This document shows positions 12,867-20,150 of a stretch of DNA of 20,150 nucleotides, piece by piece. The stretch's first letter is position 1; every line of letters begins with the position of its first letter. The position numbers were made by a program, and so were the translations under genes. Under the pieces are notes generated by a model that was not told the DNA's origin, did no database searches, and was given only the letters and a program-made list of their open reading frames with translations. Source of the stretch: an uncultured Verrucomicrobiales bacterium (GTDB lineage Bacteria; Verrucomicrobiota; Verrucomicrobiia; Verrucomicrobiales; Akkermansiaceae); NCBI GenBank assembly GCA_937893015.1, contig CALBJX010000039.1, forward strand, positions 1 through 20,150, read 5' to 3'.

Positions 12867-14352
12867 ATTACCATCCCATAGAGCCGACGATGAGTCGGCT
12901 CTATCTGTATAAACAGGGGCTTGTGAGGTAGTATTTTGAAAAGTAGGGTTTAGAACTTTTAGAGGGAAACAGACTCAGGTGGCCATATGCTGTCCCATAT
13001 CATTCTATCTGAGACCAATCAATTCCCTTCAAAAAGGGGATACTCGGACACAAATCCACATATCTTCGTCCGCCTGCTGTCCCATAATCTGATATAAGCC
13101 GCAATACGTTACGTCGGCACCATAGCACCCCTTTGATAAAGGTGAAGAAGTGTCTGAAATCGCTCTCCCATTTTCCCTGCCATGCCAGAATGCGCAGCAA
13201 CAGGTAAACCAGCATGGCAGACCACAGCTGCCATTCAATAGCGTTTCGGCTGAATCCTACAAAGGTACGCAGCTGCAAGGTCTGCTTGATTTCTTTGAAA
13301 AAGGTTTCAATCGCCCATCGGGCTCGGTACAAATCGCAAACAGAGCTTGCAGCCCATTCAAAATTGTTTGTCAGGAAGGTGATAATTTTCTCCTCCCCCT
13401 TTGAGTCCTTTACTCGGGCGCGAATAAGACGCAACGTTTGCGGATAGCGGTTATGGCTTACTTTGCCGCTTAATTCCACCTCCTCATCGCTGATGATGCT
13501 CTTCGGCTTGCCGGACTTCCGTGCACGAATGACCTTGAAACGCGCATTTTCTTTCGCTCTTGTGACCCAAAAGACCCCACGCTCACTGAGCACATTGAGG
13601 TGCTCATACGCAACGTAGGCTTTATCAAAGACAGCAATATCACCGGATTTCATATCGGCACATAACTCCACCATGTAGTTTGAATCATGTCCCCTTGCCG
13701 GCTCTGAGATGATGCGAATGGGCAGAAAAGAGCCCACATCAAGGCTCATGTGCAGTTTGGCTGCGGCTTTGCGCTTGCGGTGGTTTGGCCCAATCCATGC
13801 ATTTGTGTATCAGCTCTATGGTGGCGGAATCAATCGCCCTTACAACACGCTTGAAGCGTCTCGGCATGCGGAAGTAGCATCGGGCTCCTTTCTGAAAGAA
13901 AGGAGTGCAGCTCTGTTGGTAGTGCTTTAACACATCCCAATAAATAGCCTTAATAATCTCGCTGCTGCGTGTACGATTAGCATGAGAGAGCGTATTGCGA
14001 CAAGGAGCCGTCGCGTTACGCGCCCTATTGAGCAATCCGCAATGAAAGCCCAATGCATCACAAATGTCGTTGAGGCTTAGACAGTGCGCCAGGTGGCAAA
14101 ACATAAGACTTACCACCTGACTCCATACAGAAAAGGTGCGGGTGCAAACCTTGATGCCGTGTTGCTCGCGCACCCTGTTGACAGCTTTACTGACCAAATT
14201 AGCAGGAATAAGGTTGCAAATCTGGGGTAATACTGCTACATTCTCTCTGGTGTTTGTTTTTGTTTTCATATCACACCGATTATGAGTGTAATCGGTACAA
14301 AGTCAAACACCACCTTTTTTTATTCTGTCACCATCCTCTATGGGATGGCAAT
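12867..14352 (-). mobile_element. IS4-family insertion sequence, inserted at the 3' end of an immunity gene
   Basis: Imperfect terminal inverted repeats, 17 bp with one mismatch (12867-12883 and 14336-14352; ATTACCATCCCATAGAG and its complement with G at position 4), bound a ~1.48-kb unit with one transposase. A near-direct repeat, AATCATTTTCT (12853-12863) and AATGATTTTCT (14350-14360), may be the target duplication with one change. An 11-bp hairpin (12878-12904) overlaps the left end. An 8-bp stem (14275-14282 with 14289-14296) sits 5 bases before the transposase ATG and could block translation from outside transcripts. Confidence 0.8.
13000..14269 (-). pseudogene. IS4-family DDE transposase, split by a +1 frameshift
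   Basis: The N-terminal part (176 codons from ATG 14269) has the DUF4372-type region (SVWSQVVSLMFCHLAHC, then RNTLSHANRTR) and the first catalytic Asp in AIDSATIEL (residue 147). The rest continues in another frame: the second Asp in IAVFDKAYV and the Y-R-W-E signature YRARWAIETFFKEIKQ. Removing one C near 13782 (minus strand AAACCACCG to AAACACCG) restores WAKHRKRKAAAKLHMSLD, the expected family sequence. It is therefore one extra base, not two genes. It could be a mutation, a sequencing error or, less likely, programmed slippage. Confidence 0.85.
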
Positions 14353-15040
14353 GATTTTCTGCTTTTAATTTTATCCATGATTTTAGTATTGGAGAATTCT
14401 CGTATCTTTGAGAAATAAGGTTATTGCTTCGCATGGCTTTATAAAGTTTGTAGCTGTCGACCTGACATATACTTCGAATGATTTCTATTTCACTCATAGG
14501 GTTTTGAGCTGAAGAAAAAGCGTCTAACGATGCACCTTTTCTGATTCCAAGAAGGATGATATTTATTGCTAAATCTCTATATGTACAATATTCTTCTGTG
14601 TCTGACTGTTGAACGCTTTCTTTCGCTAATGCTCGCAATAGGTCCCCTAAAAGGGCGGCATCGTTTTTACGCGAAAACGAAATCAGGTTTTCATCAATGC
14701 ATGAATAAATCAGTTTTAATGACTCAACCGACCCTTCACTGGAAAATTCTATAATATCATTCTGGGATATCTGTAAAGATGAATCTTTTTTATGTAAGAC
14801 AATAAGATTTTCGATGATCGTTTTCCAATCAAAATCCGCTGTCGTAACGTCAGGTTGAAGAATAGCATATATGATTAATGCGTTCTTTAAGCATTCAAAT
14901 TTCTTATGAGGGTCGCTTTGTAATTCTGCTTTTCTTTCCCATGCGTATGCATCGCTCCTATTGATTTCCTCCTCTCCGCATGATAATAATAGTTGAGTTA
15001 TTATAAGAAAAAGCGAGAATTTTAATAAAATTTTCCTCAT
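14303..15040 (-). CDS. Lipoprotein, candidate immunity for tip 3, C-terminus replaced by IS
   Basis: The 245-residue protein starts MRKILLKFSLFLI and ends its signal in LLLSC (Cys21), a good lipobox, so it should sit in a periplasm-facing membrane. The ATG at 15040 is preferred to the one at 15055 because AAAGGG lies 6 bases upstream. The body is charged and helical, with no family I know. It is A+T-rich and follows the stop of tip 3 closely. The last ~14 codons (HPIEDGDRIKKGGV) lie inside the IS end. Joining across the putative target duplication would give AENHSIKQSW and a stop, so only the tip of the protein changed and it may still work. A periplasmic immunity protein fits a wall-acting toxin. 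Confidence 0.75.
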   Translation of the reverse strand: MRKILLKFSLFLIITQLLLSCGEEEINRSDAYAWERKAELQSDPHKKFECLKNALIIYAILQPDVTTADFDWKTIIENLIVLHKKDSSLQISQNDIIEFSSEGSVESLKLIYSCIDENLISFSRKNDAALLGDLLRALAKESVQQSDTEEYCTYRDLAINIILLGIRKGASLDAFSSAQNPMSEIEIIRSICQVDSYKLYKAMRSNNLISQRYENSPILKSWIKLKAENHCHPIEDGDRIKKGGV

Positions 15041-15074
15041 GTAAAACCCTTTCATATTACTGACATTGAAATGA

Positions 15075-16610
15075 TTAGTTAACTTTAAACAATGAACTTG
15101 CGTAATTATGGTCTAAGTAAAACTTGAGAAGCCAGGGACTGGGAATGCCGATTAAACTGTATGCTACAAATTTTAGCCTAAAACCTTCTTTCCTAATATT
15201 TGCATCGCTTGAATGAGTGGCTTCAATTGCTGTATCTAAAATTATTGTTGTAACTTTGGATGTGCAATTGTTGGTGTAACTCCATGATTCGTTTAGGTAT
15301 TTATATCTGCTGTAATCTTTATTAGGGGAATATTTTCCATTATCTATAATAAGTTCTTTTATATCACTCGGTATATTTTCTATGCTTATTCCTTCCTCAA
15401 ACAACTTATTCAATTTTTTGGACATTATTTCTTCTAATTCGTGAGATGTTTTATACGTATATTTGATTTCAATATCTTTTGCGCCACCTTTCATGAGAAT
15501 CATAGGGCCAGCTTGAAACATTTCATTGACTATATCACCAGTTTCAATTTCCTGATTTCCAATGCTAGATTTCGGACACTTTTTTTTGAAATCATACCTT
15601 CCTAAATATCTTCCAAAATTCCAGCTTTGTCCGGCAACATCTATACCTACATGCCCATAGCCCTCTGTTTCAACGCGAATGCTGAACATACCTAAATGAT
15701 CGCTGTACGTAGTAGGAACTTTATCCAAGATGTATATATTTTTTGAGATAAACTCTGGGAGTATATCCCTCCCCATCCACCTGCCCATTGCCGGGTCGTA
15801 GTGGCGGTAGTTGTAGTAGACGAGACCGAGCTCAGTGTCATGGTATTCACTACTCCAGCGGAGGGGCTGGTCGTAGGCGTGGGCGGGGGAGACTTCGCCG
15901 TAGGGCGTGTAGGTATAGGCGAGGTCGATGCGGGCATCGGTGCGGTAGGTCTCACAAATATTCTTGGTGAGGTCCCAGCCGTATGTGTACCAGGTGCCGT
16001 TCTTTTGGATGGCAAGGGGGCGGGTGGCGGTGGGTTGGGTGGGATCCCACAAAATGTACCAGAGCGCGGGGGTGTAGGCGCGGGTGAGGTCGCAGCACGC
16101 GACTTGGAGGTAGCCGCGGTAGAGGAAGCGGCGGTGCTCCGTCAGGGTGCCGTTGGTGGTGACCTTCTTGGTGGCGCGGCGGCCCATGGTGTCGTAGGTG
16201 CACTCGACCACGATGCTGCTATCCGCCTTTTCGAAGCGCACGGGGCGGTTTTTCGCATTGTAGGTGACGTTCCACGTACCGGTGGAGGTCTTGATAAGCG
16301 TCTGATTGCCGTCCGCGTCGAAGGTGGGGCGGAAGCTGCCTTCTGCCGTGTATTGATTCAGCTTGTTGGCAGTGTACGTCGTGCGGGTGCCGGCTTCGGT
16401 GGCGGCGGTGCGGTTGCCGATAGCATCGTAGGCGTAGGAATAGTCCGCGCTGTTGACGTGGGCTGAGGTCAATTCGCTGCGGGTGTTATACCCAAACGTG
16501 TCCTGCGTCTGGGTGCCGTAGCGGGCGAGGTTGCGGGCGGTGGGTCTAGGGGAGAACATAACTCTCCCATGCGCACGGAAAGATGGGGGGCGCGCGCTCC
16601 TGTCATGCAT
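15075..16610 (-). CDS. Displaced rhs tip with papain-like toxin domain (tip 3)
   Basis: The 511-residue frame starts with a 21-residue leader (MHDRSARPPSFRAHG...) fused to the rhs core at RPTARNLARYG. The core runs through GYNTRSELTSAHVN, YRGYLQVACCDLTRAY, RWSSEYHDTELGLVYYNYR and GRWMGRD, with no palindromic insert. From about residue 308 the sequence is A+T-rich and unrelated to the other tips (~204 residues). GYGHVGIDV (His at ~320), WNFGRY and a later NNCTSKV (Cys at ~449) recall the permuted NlpC/P60-papain arrangement, in which His precedes Cys; this is a motif-level guess. Without the N-terminal rhs shell and secretion signals it is probably a silent tip or one made active by recombination. 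Confidence 0.8.
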   Translation of the reverse strand: MHDRSARPPSFRAHGRVMFSPRPTARNLARYGTQTQDTFGYNTRSELTSAHVNSADYSYAYDAIGNRTAATEAGTRTTYTANKLNQYTAEGSFRPTFDADGNQTLIKTSTGTWNVTYNAKNRPVRFEKADSSIVVECTYDTMGRRATKKVTTNGTLTEHRRFLYRGYLQVACCDLTRAYTPALWYILWDPTQPTATRPLAIQKNGTWYTYGWDLTKNICETYRTDARIDLAYTYTPYGEVSPAHAYDQPLRWSSEYHDTELGLVYYNYRHYDPAMGRWMGRDILPEFISKNIYILDKVPTTYSDHLGMFSIRVETEGYGHVGIDVAGQSWNFGRYLGRYDFKKKCPKSSIGNQEIETGDIVNEMFQAGPMILMKGGAKDIEIKYTYKTSHELEEIMSKKLNKLFEEGISIENIPSDIKELIIDNGKYSPNKDYSRYKYLNESWSYTNNCTSKVTTIILDTAIEATHSSDANIRKEGFRLKFVAYSLIGIPSPWLLKFYLDHNYASSLFKVN

Positions 16611-16945
16611 GCTGGAAACCTTTGTTTTCGTGCCTGTATGTTAGCTGTTTTGAGCTGATTTTTCAATAAAAAACGATAGCTCACTTTATTTTGAACCGTG
16701 TACGGAACAAGGATACAACGTGAAGTTTGCACGTAGGAAAAGCTCATTTGTAAAAGAGCTTTCATTAATGGCTTGCGGCGCGTGCAAAAGGACGGGTGTG
16801 TATTGCGGAAGCTCCTTTTGGCTTGTCGAAGATGCAAAATCTGAGGTGTACTATATGTATATTACAACTACACGTCTTAGAAGGTGCAGGACGGGAATGA
16901 AAAACGCTCCTGTTGCGCTGATCTGACCCAGGGTAATTAATTCTA
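16611..16945 (-). repeat. Leader region L5 in front of rhs tip 3
   Basis: It shares with L3: TGTATGTTAGCTGTTTT, TTCAATAAAAAACG, TATTTTGAACCG-tgta-CGGAACAAGG, GGATACAACGTG and AAAGCTC-atttgtaaaa-GAGCTTT, then TGTATTGCGGA. The four bases inside CCGnnnnCGG differ in all three copies. No conserved reading frame, no gene. The part near 16850 (ACTATATGTATATTAC) is where L1, L2 and L4 carry TATACCATA. Confidence 0.7.
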
Positions 16946-16984
16946 AAAATCCCTCTCCGAGCGTTTGCCTCGGAGAGGGATGCT
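16946..16984. terminator. Cassette-end terminator T5
   Basis: TCCCTCTCCGAG pairs perfectly with CTCGGAGAGGGA around CGTTTGC, preceded by AAAAA (a T-run on the minus strand). It lies ~23 bases past the stop of the membrane protein gene of the full-length rhs. Confidence 0.9.
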
Positions 16985-17006
16985 TGATTTAGTTTGCGAG
17001 CAACAT

Positions 17007-17399
17007 CTAGATGGTATATGGATTTGCTGGGAAGAAATATTTTGTTGCTGTTGCGATTAGTGATATAATCATAATAGCAAAGCATAGTTTTCTATGTGAA
17101 TAATTCATCATATAGCAAATAATAGAAATAATAGATGTTAAAAAACTCCCTGTTGCGTGAATTAATATAATTAAAATTGCGCCTAAGTCGCACTTGAGAA
17201 CGAGATCCTCCGGTGCGAGAAAATCGTTAAAAAAATAAAATAAATTGCAAAGAATTCGTCGATATACGCCAATGCAAAACCATAGAAAGAATATGCATAA
17301 ATTGGTGTACCAAATCAGATTCAATACTGCTTTTTTTATCATAATGGTTATTTTTTTAACTGCTGGTGCGATTCTGCTGCGATATTTATATATTGTCAT
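17007..17399 (-). CDS. Small membrane protein, candidate immunity for the full-length Rhs
   Basis: This A+T-rich gene encodes a hydrophobic protein with about three membrane spans: around VLNLIWYTNLCIFFLWF, LGAILIILIHATGSFL (continuing to SIICYMM) and LCFAIMIISLIATA. It lies right behind the rhs stop at 17461 and just before terminator T5, the standard immunity slot. The start is uncertain: GTG 17429, ATG 17399 and ATG 17342 are in frame and none has a clear ribosome-binding site. No family recognised. A membrane immunity protein would suit a toxin met at the inner membrane or in the periplasm. Confidence 0.65.
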   Translation of the reverse strand: MTIYKYRSRIAPAVKKITIMIKKAVLNLIWYTNLCIFFLWFCIGVYRRILCNLFYFFNDFLAPEDLVLKCDLGAILIILIHATGSFLTSIISIICYMMNYSHRKLCFAIMIISLIATATKYFFPANPYTI

Positions 17400-17460
17400 T
17401 ATAAAAATGAATCGCGAATATGAAAACACACAGGATATATTTTCGTTTTCTGCTAGTTAG

Positions 17461-20150
17461 TTATTTGTATTCGCAATTGCAAGGTTCGCAGTTAGATAAG
17501 TCTCGAACGCCGTCAGCCTTAAGATCATTTTCATGAATTTTGATGTAAGAACATAGTTCTCCGCGCTTATCCCATAAATCCATGCCGATATTTATCGCAG
17601 CAATGTCATGCGGTTCATCAGGCCCTCCTTTCTGATAAACTGATGCAGCAAATAATAATTCGCTTCGAGAAAAACCGATAGCACGGCCAATCCACCCATA
17701 GTGAATGTTACCTATATTTTCTTTCAAGGAGCAAGAGCCACACAATGTAACACTAGCTTTGCAATTTCTTGTTTTAGGAATGCAACTTCCTGATGTGAAT
17801 GGTTCTGAGTTTTTAAAATCCCACAAAGCATGCGTTTTAACAAGGTTGTAGAAAATTATATGGGTTTCCCATATCCCATATAGGTTAAACGACGATAAAA
17901 TGTAGTCTTTTGCTTTTTTGTTTAATGGCGATTTTTTTACAATTTCATGCTCTAAGTTTTCTTTCATTACTCGCACTAACCACGAAGTAACATCAGGACC
18001 ACATGAATCGTTGCAAGTTGTTCCATTGTAATCTATATGTAGGATGGGCGAGTTGTGACAATATCTCGTTAGATTTTCTAAAACCTCGATTTCATCCCTC
18101 CCCATCCACCTGCCCATTACCGGGTTGTAGTGGCGGTAGTTGTAGTAGACGAGACCGAGCTCGGTGTCATGGTATTCGCTGGACCAGCGGAGGGGTTGGT
18201 CGTAGGCGTGGGCGGGGGAGACTTCGCCGTAGGGGGTGTAGGTGTAGGCGAGGTCGATGCGGCCGTCGGTGCGGTAGGTTTCACAGATGTTCTTCGTCAG
18301 ATCCCAGCCGTAGGTGTACCATGTGCCGTTCTTCTGGATGGCGAGGGGGCGGGTGGCGGTGTCTTGCGTCGGGTCCCAGAGGATGAACCAGAGGGCCGGG
18401 GTATATGCGCGGGTGAGGTCACAGCAAGCGATTTGGAGGTAGCCGCGGTAGAGGAAGCGGCGGTGCTCGGTTACGCTGCCGTTGGTGGTGACCTTCTTGG
18501 TGGCGCGGCGACCCATGGTGTCGTAGGTGCATTCCATCGTCACGCTGCCGTCACTCTTGGCGAAGAGGACGGGGCGGTTCTTGGCGTTATAGGTGACGTT
18601 CCATGTGCCCGTACTCGTCTTGATAAGCGTCTGGTTGCCGTCTGCGTCAAACTCGGGATGGAAGCTGCCTTCTGCCGTGTATTGATTCAGGCGGTTGGAC
18701 GTGTACGCTGTCGAGGTGCCGTCCTCCGTCGCGGAAGTGCGATTGCCGATGGCGTCGTAGGCGTAGGAATAGTCTGCGCTGTTGACGTGGGCGGCGGTCA
18801 ATTCGCTGCGCGTGTTATACCCAAACGTGTCCTGCGTCTGGGTGCCGTAGCGGGCGAGGTTACGGGCGGTGGGGCGACCGAGGATGTCGTAATCGTAGCT
18901 GCGTTGCACCACGAGGGCATCGGCGCGGCTGTAGGACATGTCGGTGGGCAGGTCGCGGGTCGCGTCGTAGCTCTGCGTGAGCGTGAGGCCGTTCGGGTGC
19001 GCGAGGGTGTGGAGCAGGTGGGTGCCGGGGAGGTAGGTGTAGGTGAACTCCTTGTGCTCGCCTTGGTGGGTGAAGCCTGCGGTGGCGATACGCCCGTCCG
19101 CGCCGTAGCCGATGGTGGTCTGCTGCTGTAGGATGTCGTTCTTGGCGTAGATGTAGCCCGTGCTGCGGCCCAGCGTGTCGCGCTGTTCGGTGATGGTGTG
19201 GGTCATGCTGCCCGCGAGCAGGCTGTCCGTTTCCGCTTCGCCGTAGCGGTTATAGGCGATGCTGCGGGTGCCCGCGGCATCGGTCACCTGTGTGAGCTGG
19301 CCGAGGTGGTTATAGACAAACGTCTCGTCCTCTGTGTCGTCGCTGTAGCGGATGGCCAGCAGGAGGTTGCGGAAGCTGTCGTACTCGTAACTCGTGACGA
19401 TGCCGCGTGCGTTGGTCTCCGTGGCGGGGTTGCCGAAGCTGTCGTAGGTCTTGGTGACGATGCTGCCGTCCGCATAGCGTTTCGTGAGCTCCACGCCCGT
19501 GGCGTTGTCGTAGGTCCACGTCGTCGTGTCCCCAGCCGCCGCGCCGGTGGCGCTTTGGCTTGGCGAGCCGTCTGCATTCGTCGCAGGGGTGCTGCGGAAG
19601 GTGGTCAGGGCGGTGAGGCGGTCGGCATCGTCGTAGGCGTAGAGCGCGGGCTGACTCGCCGTGCCCCATTCCGCAACTTTGCGCCCGCGGACATCGTAGC
19701 GGTAGCGGGCGGTGTTGCCGAGGGCGTCCGTCACAGTGGCGGGTTGGTCGCTGTCGGCGGCGTAGGTGGTGGTCGTGGTGGCACCTGCGGCATCGGTGAT
19801 GGCGAGGGTGCGGCCCGCAATGTCCGTCACCTGCGTGGCCGTGTTGCCGCGTCCGTCCGTCTGCGTGAGTTCCATGCCGTTGGACGTGTAGCGGCGGGCG
19901 GCGCGGGTGGTGACACCGGCGGCATCCGTCTGCTCGATGGTAAAGCCGTCGATGCTCAGGCTGCGGGCGGGCGTATCGCACCCAGGCAGCTCGGTGAGCG
20001 TGAGACGTGCTGTGCCCCCTGCGTATTCCGTGCGGGTGGTCGTGGCGTTGCCGCGCTCATCGATGCGGATGCTCGCGCTTTCGAGGGTGGAGGACAGCGC
20101 GCTGATGAGCGTTTTCTCTTCGCTCGTGAGGGCTTCGCCCGCGGCATTAT
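17461..20150 (-). CDS. Full-length Rhs/YD-repeat toxin, 3' part, with polymorphic toxin type 44-like tip
   Basis: The frame is open to the right edge, so ~895 codons of a larger protein are seen. YD repeats fill the N-terminal two thirds (for example GRGNTATQVTDIAGRTL, YDSFGNPATETNARG, YNHLGQLTQVTDAAG), forming the shell that encloses the toxin. The core ends with RWSSEYHDTELGLVYYNYR and GRWMGRD. The last ~186 residues are A+T-rich and Cys-rich (ten Cys, four in SGSCIPKTRNCKASVTLCG and the following SC). They carry WDFKN, GNIHYGWIGRAIGFS and GGPDEPHDIAAINIG, which resemble the polymorphic toxin type 44 (Ntox44) domain. The activity of that family is not something I can assert. The displaced tips 1-3 all join its core at the same point (about 18880). 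Confidence 0.85.
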   Translation of the reverse strand, partial: NAAGEALTSEEKTLISALSSTLESASIRIDERGNATTTRTEYAGGTARLTLTELPGCDTPARSLSIDGFTIEQTDAAGVTTRAARRYTSNGMELTQTDGRGNTATQVTDIAGRTLAITDAAGATTTTTYAADSDQPATVTDALGNTARYRYDVRGRKVAEWGTASQPALYAYDDADRLTALTTFRSTPATNADGSPSQSATGAAAGDTTTWTYDNATGVELTKRYADGSIVTKTYDSFGNPATETNARGIVTSYEYDSFRNLLLAIRYSDDTEDETFVYNHLGQLTQVTDAAGTRSIAYNRYGEAETDSLLAGSMTHTITEQRDTLGRSTGYIYAKNDILQQQTTIGYGADGRIATAGFTHQGEHKEFTYTYLPGTHLLHTLAHPNGLTLTQSYDATRDLPTDMSYSRADALVVQRSYDYDILGRPTARNLARYGTQTQDTFGYNTRSELTAAHVNSADYSYAYDAIGNRTSATEDGTSTAYTSNRLNQYTAEGSFHPEFDADGNQTLIKTSTGTWNVTYNAKNRPVLFAKSDGSVTMECTYDTMGRRATKKVTTNGSVTEHRRFLYRGYLQIACCDLTRAYTPALWFILWDPTQDTATRPLAIQKNGTWYTYGWDLTKNICETYRTDGRIDLAYTYTPYGEVSPAHAYDQPLRWSSEYHDTELGLVYYNYRHYNPVMGRWMGRDEIEVLENLTRYCHNSPILHIDYNGTTCNDSCGPDVTSWLVRVMKENLEHEIVKKSPLNKKAKDYILSSFNLYGIWETHIIFYNLVKTHALWDFKNSEPFTSGSCIPKTRNCKASVTLCGSCSLKENIGNIHYGWIGRAIGFSRSELLFAASVYQKGGPDEPHDIAAINIGMDLWDKRGELCSYIKIHENDLKADGVRDLSNCEPCNCEYK

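Noticed and set aside
13739..14269. Two separate transposase genes with programmed frameshifting (as in IS1 or IS3)
   Set aside because: The N-terminal half already contains the first catalytic Asp and family sequence. IS4-type elements use one frame, and there is no classic slippery run plus structure. A single extra C explains the split.
10959..19131. Long plus-strand open frames opposite the rhs genes (for example 10959-12008, 15801-16466, 18130-19131)
   Set aside because: They are Gly/Val/Arg-rich mirror images of the G+C-rich rhs core in the antisense frame. They recur wherever the core occurs and stop where the A+T-rich tips begin.
19645..19680. A palindromic element inside the main rhs gene
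   Set aside because: GGGCTGACTCGC followed by CCCCATT resembles the element's first 25 bases, but the later blocks (GGGGCAA, TTGTCCAATC, final stem) are absent and the sequence is normal YD-repeat coding. It may still be where the tip 1 junction got its sequence.

Overview
The window comes from a fairly GC-rich, Gram-negative-type bacterium. It carries lipoprotein signals and signal peptides, a compact 5S rRNA 3' end, and promoters of the sigma-70 type. A Verrucomicrobiota/PVC-type genome is my guess, but nothing here fixes the taxon.

Left part (1-6260). The window opens in the 3' end of a 5S rRNA gene with its terminator. A 124-bp palindromic element, a second broken 5S 3' fragment and another terminator follow. 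Then come minus-strand housekeeping genes: hypoxanthine phosphoribosyltransferase overlapping a U32-family protein of the tRNA-hydroxylation type. Next are two small exported or anchored proteins of unknown function, a plus-strand DUF1287 protein, and a three-gene minus-strand operon of small exported proteins.

Right part (6260-20150). This is an Rhs polymorphic-toxin locus read on the minus strand. It starts at the right edge with the 3' part of a full-length rhs gene whose tip resembles polymorphic toxin type 44, followed by a small membrane protein (candidate immunity). Downstream are three displaced rhs tips, each truncated at the same core position (the PTARNLARYG motif), each with its own A+T-rich C-terminus or a remnant of one, and each followed by candidate immunity genes. 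They are: a tip with a papain-like look plus a lipoprotein (the latter hit by an IS4-type insertion sequence); a tip of unknown type plus a Sel1-repeat membrane protein; and a decayed tip plus two small membrane proteins and an exported ankyrin-like protein. The minus-strand order is repeatedly: rhs tip, immunity gene(s), G+C-rich terminator, conserved noncoding leader of up to about 350 bp, next rhs tip. Two further leader copies without rhs flank an array of 11 short hairpin-forming tandem repeats.

The most unusual feature is a family of 90-bp palindromic elements (30 codons) inserted in frame into the rhs coding sequences. They occur in both orientations, once one inside another, with stems that change sequence while keeping their pairing. 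A longer relative sits next to the 5S remnant. A second, unrelated palindromic insert (net 28 codons) sits in the decayed tip. The behaviour resembles the Rickettsia and Wolbachia palindromic elements, here inside a toxin-diversification locus.
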